Below are positions 60,631 through 64,000 of a stretch of 64,000 nt of DNA, in pieces (position 1 is the stretch's first letter; each line of letters opens with the position of its first letter). The position numbers were made by a program, and so were the translations under genes. The stretch is from Aquimarina amphilecti. GTDB taxonomy: Bacteria; Bacteroidota; Bacteroidia; Flavobacteriales; Flavobacteriaceae. Under the pieces are notes generated by a model that made no database searches, had not been told where the DNA came from, and saw nothing but the letters and a program-made list of their open reading frames with translations. The DNA lies in NCBI RefSeq assembly GCF_900109375.1, contig NZ_FOAB01000002.1:310001-374000 (forward strand), written 5' to 3'.

Positions 60631-61018
60631 TACTATGAGTATTCCAGCGTTGCTTTTTCCTGCAATTTCTCTTACAATGTTGGCATATAATGCTAGATAT
60701 TTGGCTATAGCAGGATTGATAAGACAGTTGCATAAAGAATATCAAGCTTCTCCATCAAAAAACACAGTACTACAAATTAAAAACCTCAGAAAGCGGTTGT
60801 GGTTGATAAGAAATATGCAAGCGATAGCCATTATTAGCTTCCTTACCAGTGTAATTACTATGTTCTTATTATATGTAGAAAACAACAGCTTAGCGAACTT
60901 AATATTTGGGATAAGCTTATTTGCTTTGATGATTTCACTTTTTTTATCATTTATAGAGGTTCAGATTTCTACTAAAGCATTGTCTATTAGGTTGGATAGA
61001 ATTGAAGAAAATAACTAG
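60623..61018 (+). CDS. DUF2721 family membrane protein
   Basis: Inner-membrane protein of 131 residues in DUF2721 (function unknown). The first helix has the family motif SIPALLFPAISLTMLAYNARYLAIAGLIRQLH. Two more hydrophobic helices lie at about 65-85 and 93-115, before a polar C-terminus. The ATG at 60623 fits homologues that begin shortly before PALLFP; a later ATG at 60635 is possible. The start lies inside a perfect hairpin. The sensor kinase gene follows 44 bp later. Confidence 0.85.
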   Translation: MTLTMSIPALLFPAISLTMLAYNARYLAIAGLIRQLHKEYQASPSKNTVLQIKNLRKRLWLIRNMQAIAIISFLTSVITMFLLYVENNSLANLIFGISLFALMISLFLSFIEVQISTKALSIRLDRIEENN

Positions 61019-61062
61019 AAATTCTTATATTGTTAGAATCTTTATGTTTTAACCAACTTTAA

Positions 61063-62514
61063 ATGCTCCAGAATGAACTTTTTAATAATGTAATGCAAGA
61101 CTTCAATACGGGTTATTGGGAGCTGCATAGCGATCCGTATAGGGAAAATTGGTCAGAAAGATTTTATGAAATTCTTGGATATTCTAAAGATACTATTCAA
61201 TCAAATTTTGATTACTTTTTAGAGCATCTTATTCACAAAGAAGATGTAGATGTATTCAGGGATAATTTCTTAAACTATCGTATTAATACGGTAAATTTTA
61301 AACAACACATTAAAATATTAAATGCTCAAGGGAATTATCAATTATTTCGATGTGTAACTAACGATGCTTTACCAGTAAATATTAAGGCAGAAACTAGTTT
61401 TGTTTTTTTCTTTGAAATAAAGTTAGAGTCAGACAAGACTATCAAAAAAGATAATTTCTATTATAAAGAAACTGCTCAGATGACTTCTACTGGCAGTTGG
61501 TATGTAGATTTTCATAAAAAAGAAAGCTCTTGGGATTTTGAGACATATAGGATATTAGAATATCCTGAAGACTATAGTCCTTCATTAAAAGACTCGGCGA
61601 ACTATTACTCTGAAGAACATAGACAATTGGCAGCAGATTGCTTTTTTAATTGCGCCATGATGGGAACTCCATTTAATACTGAAATAAAAATGGTAACCGC
61701 TAACAAAAGAGAATTTTGGGCGAGAGCTATCGGAAAGCCAATGTATAATAAAAGTAAAGAAATAATAGGCATCCGGGGAGTTTTTCAAGACATTGATGAT
61801 ATAAAAAGAAAGGAAATCAGTTTGCAGAAATCTGTAGATATTATTGCAGGTCAGAATTCTAGGCTATTTAATTTTGCACATATCGTTTCTCACAATCTTA
61901 GATCACATACAAGCAATTTGTCCTTGTTAGTTCAGCTTATAGAAGATATTGATGACCCTAAAGAAAAAGAAGGGTTAATTAAAGAAGTGAAGACAATTTC
62001 TACAAATCTAAATACTACAATAGAGCATTTAAATGAGATTGTTACAATACAGACCAATAATAAACAAGAAAGAGTACCTGTAAAATTTAAAGATGCCTTA
62101 AAATTGGTAATAAATGGAATCAGTCATATGATAAGCAATAGCAAAACTCAAATACGATCTGATTTTAATGAAGTAGAAAAGATTGACTATATACCTGCTT
62201 ATCTAGAAAGTATTTTACTCAATTTAATAACCAATGCAATAAAATATAAACATCCAGATAGAGACCCTATCATTTCAATAAAAACATATATGAATGATGG
62301 AAATAAGTTCCTAAAAGTTTCTGATAACGGAGTGGGAATTGATTTGAAACTTTTTAAAGAGAAAGTCTTTGGGATGTATAAAACTTTCCATTACAATAAA
62401 GATGCTGTTGGAATCGGATTATTTTTAACAAAAAATCAAGTAGAGTCAATGGATGGAACAATAAGAGTAGAAAGTGAAGTAGATAAAGGGACTATTTTTA
62501 CTGTTGAATTTTAA
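61063..62514 (+). CDS. PAS-domain sensor histidine kinase
   Basis: Soluble sensor kinase of 483 residues with no membrane segment. Two PAS-like domains (about 10-125 and 135-250) have WSERFYEILGYSKDTIQSNF in the first and WDFETYRILEYPEDYSPSL in the second. The linker FVFQDIDDIKRKE-like GVFQDIDDIKRKE leads to a HisKA-type helix with FAHIVSHNLRSH (His277). The ATPase domain has LLNLITNAIKYKHPDRD, VSDNGVGID and GIGLFLTKNQVESMDG. A single-domain response regulator gene follows 20 bp downstream, so they form a two-component pair. Confidence 0.93.
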   Translation: MLQNELFNNVMQDFNTGYWELHSDPYRENWSERFYEILGYSKDTIQSNFDYFLEHLIHKEDVDVFRDNFLNYRINTVNFKQHIKILNAQGNYQLFRCVTNDALPVNIKAETSFVFFFEIKLESDKTIKKDNFYYKETAQMTSTGSWYVDFHKKESSWDFETYRILEYPEDYSPSLKDSANYYSEEHRQLAADCFFNCAMMGTPFNTEIKMVTANKREFWARAIGKPMYNKSKEIIGIRGVFQDIDDIKRKEISLQKSVDIIAGQNSRLFNFAHIVSHNLRSHTSNLSLLVQLIEDIDDPKEKEGLIKEVKTISTNLNTTIEHLNEIVTIQTNNKQERVPVKFKDALKLVINGISHMISNSKTQIRSDFNEVEKIDYIPAYLESILLNLITNAIKYKHPDRDPIISIKTYMNDGNKFLKVSDNGVGIDLKLFKEKVFGMYKTFHYNKDAVGIGLFLTKNQVESMDGTIRVESEVDKGTIFTVEF

Positions 62515-62534
62515 ACACACATAAATCTTATATA

Positions 62535-62942
62535 ATGGGCGATAAAATAGGATTGGCATGCATTATCGATGACGATAGTGTTTATGTTAATTTAGTGAAA
62601 CGAATAATCGAAGCAAAACAGCTTTGTAAAAATTTATTGGTTTTTGAAAATGGAAAAGAAGCTTTGAGTTATTTTGAAGCTATTTTAACTAACGTAAGTG
62701 AAGAGAATATTCCTGAAATAATTTTTTTAGACCTTAACATGCCAGTTATGGATGGATGGGAGTTTTTAGAAAAATTCATTAGTATTAAAAATAATTTCGG
62801 GAAAGTAATTACACTATATATTGTAAGTTCCTCCATTAATCCACTTGATATTACTAAGGCAAAAAACATGAAAGGTGTAAAGGACTATTTAATAAAACCA
62901 GTAACGATTGAGGATTTGGAATCAATCTTTAGTATAGTTTGA
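62535..62942 (+). CDS. Single-domain response regulator (CheY/Rcp1-like)
   Basis: Receiver-only protein of 135 residues without an output domain. Acidic pocket IIDDDSVYV lies near residues 12-20. Phospho-acceptor Asp66 is in IIFLDLNMPVMDGWEF, the conserved Ser in YIVSSSINP and Lys in VKDYLIKPVTIEDL. It resembles Rcp1-type partners of PAS or phytochrome kinases. It should accept phosphate from the kinase encoded just upstream and act by protein contact. Its stop codon runs into a strong bidirectional terminator. Confidence 0.94.
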   Translation: MGDKIGLACIIDDDSVYVNLVKRIIEAKQLCKNLLVFENGKEALSYFEAILTNVSEENIPEIIFLDLNMPVMDGWEFLEKFISIKNNFGKVITLYIVSSSINPLDITKAKNMKGVKDYLIKPVTIEDLESIFSIV

Positions 62943-62978
62943 AAACAAAAGGCTTCTAATTAAGAAGCCTTTTGTTTT
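62942..62978. terminator. Bidirectional terminator between the response regulator and pyruvate kinase
   Basis: A perfect 16-bp stem (62942-62957 with 62963-62978) has a 5-nt loop; its core AAGGCTTCT is flanked by A- and T-rich ends. It serves both converging genes. Confidence 0.92.
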
Positions 62979-63001
62979 AATAATAATATAGTATCAGATA
63001 A

Positions 63002-64000
63002 TTACATTTGAGATACTCTTAATGTATTTACCATTCCTTTTTGTGCTACAGGCATAGCGGCAAGATTAATTAACATATCATTCTTTTGAACAAAACCACG
63101 TTCTAAAGCTAAATTGTTAACATCTTGTACTGTTTCATCCGTACTTACATATTTATCATAATAAAATGCCTTTACTCCCCATAGAAGACTAAGCTGAGAA
63201 AGTATTCTTCTATTGCTGGTAAAAACTAGAATATGAGCTCCTGGTCTCCATGCAGAAATTTGGAAAGCAGTATATCCACTATTAGTTAAAGTACAGATTG
63301 CCTTAGCTTCAATATCATTTGCCATGTGTGCTGCGTGGTAACAAATAGATTTAGTAATAAATCTATTTGTTCTGATATGAGGTGGGCTTTGAGGAACCTG
63401 AATTAGGTCAGAGTTTTCAACGCTATTAATTATTTTGGTCATGGTCTCAATAACCTGCACTGGATATTTACCAACAGATGTTTCACCTGATAACATAACT
63501 GCATCGGCACCATCCATCACAGAATTAGCGACATCATTAACTTCTGCGCGGGTTGGTGTTAAGCTGTCGATCATGGTTTCCATCATCTGAGTAGCAATAA
63601 TCACAGGTATTCTAGCAGTTTTAGCCTTTAAAACTAATTTTTTCTGGATTAGAGGAACTTCTTGAGCAGGAATTTCTACTCCAAGATCACCTCTTGCTAC
63701 CATAAGACCATCGCAATAAGCGACAATCTTATCAATATTTTCTACACCTTCAGGTTTTTCAATTTTTGCAACAATAGGGATTTTATGCTCAGTATGTTTC
63801 TTTATAAGGTCTTGTAATTCTATAAGATCCTGGGCATGACGTACAAAAGATAATGCCAACCAATCAACTTGAAGACTACAAGCAAAAATAGCATCCTTAA
63901 TATCTTTTTCTGTAAGAGCAGGTAAGGAAATACTAGTGTTTGGTAGGTTAACTCCTTTTTTAGATCTAAGAGGTCCTCCTTGAATCACTTTAGTTTTTAC
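63002..64000 (-). CDS. pyk: Pyruvate kinase (3' part, gene runs off the window)
   Basis: Glycolytic enzyme that makes pyruvate and ATP from phosphoenolpyruvate and ADP. Only the C-terminal 332 or so residues are in the window; the frame stays open to base 64000, where VKTKVIQGG is read, so the start lies beyond. Motifs are LRSKKGVNLPNTSI, KIEKPEGVENIDKI (catalytic Lys and metal Glu region), MVARGDLGVEIP (metal Asp region) and IIATQMMETM. TPTRAEVNDVANSVMDGADAVMLSGETSVGKYP follows as the classic TRAEVxDVANAVxDGxDAVMLSGET region, then the C-domain. The gene is complete at its 3' end. Confidence 0.97.
   Translation of the reverse strand, partial: VKTKVIQGGPLRSKKGVNLPNTSISLPALTEKDIKDAIFACSLQVDWLALSFVRHAQDLIELQDLIKKHTEHKIPIVAKIEKPEGVENIDKIVAYCDGLMVARGDLGVEIPAQEVPLIQKKLVLKAKTARIPVIIATQMMETMIDSLTPTRAEVNDVANSVMDGADAVMLSGETSVGKYPVQVIETMTKIINSVENSDLIQVPQSPPHIRTNRFITKSICYHAAHMANDIEAKAICTLTNSGYTAFQISAWRPGAHILVFTSNRRILSQLSLLWGVKAFYYDKYVSTDETVQDVNNLALERGFVQKNDMLINLAAMPVAQKGMVNTLRVSQM

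Overview
The window looks like chromosomal DNA of a marine, gliding-type member of the Flavobacteriaceae (Bacteroidota), perhaps Aquimarina-like. The species cannot be fixed from this sequence alone. The signs are AT-rich DNA, promoters with the Bacteroidota -7 box TAnnTTTG, many short Cys-lipoproteins with an acidic SDDD/KDDD-type start, type IX secretion (T9SS) C-terminal sorting domains, DUF3078 and DUF2480 proteins, a hybrid two-component regulator and a flavobacterial-type suf cluster. I saw no rRNA, tRNA, CRISPR array, insertion sequence or phage genes.

Layout. 0.1-4 kb: hflX, two DUF3078 outer-membrane proteins and a GNAT acetyltransferase. 4.1-14.8 kb: iron-sulfur cluster assembly genes, all on the minus strand (sufA, sufB, a small lipoprotein, sufC, sufD, then sufS, sufE, a SufT-like gene and a DUF2480 gene), split by two plus-strand genes for a serine hydrolase and an S9 peptidase. 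15.1-18.3 kb: a LytTR response regulator, a LytS-type kinase and a lipoprotein whose promoter carries a 21-bp-period direct repeat of LytTR type. 18.3-26.9 kb: a minus-strand cluster of secreted proteins with a di-heme MauG/MbnH-like enzyme, an MbnP-like copper protein, a repeat lipoprotein and three choice-of-anchor-B (LVIVD) paralogues. 27.3-37.8 kb: mostly housekeeping and metabolic genes (thiL, an alpha/beta hydrolase, a BrnQ-type transporter, a second di-heme protein, a VOC protein, aminopeptidase P, a BNR/sortilin-like protein). 37.9-44.4 kb: two paralogous membrane-anchored GAF-AraC regulators on either side of a large hybrid two-component regulator. 44.5-60.6 kb: an accessory island of lipoproteins and secreted proteins (W/GG-repeat, TPR, kelch, collagen-like, Ig-like, parallel beta-helix with PKD), plus an Rnl2-type RNA ligase. 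60.6-64 kb: a DUF2721 membrane protein, a PAS histidine kinase with a CheY-like regulator, and the 3' part of pyruvate kinase.

The most notable signal is regulatory. Five promoters in the accessory island (starting at 44438, 48177, 48849, 54833 and 56382) carry a 31-bp imperfect dyad, with outer arms TCCGGA and core TTTGAAATTCAAA. In every case it ends exactly 22 bp before the -7 box. All five drive genes for predicted surface lipoproteins, and all lie downstream of the GAF-AraC/hybrid-regulator cluster. This looks like an undescribed regulon operator. A second, independent regulatory signal is the 21-bp-spaced direct repeat upstream of the 17324 lipoprotein, next to the LytTR/LytS pair. The window also shows much local gene duplication: DUF3078, choice-of-anchor B, GAF-AraC, collagen-like, Ig-like and W/GG-repeat families are each present two or three times.
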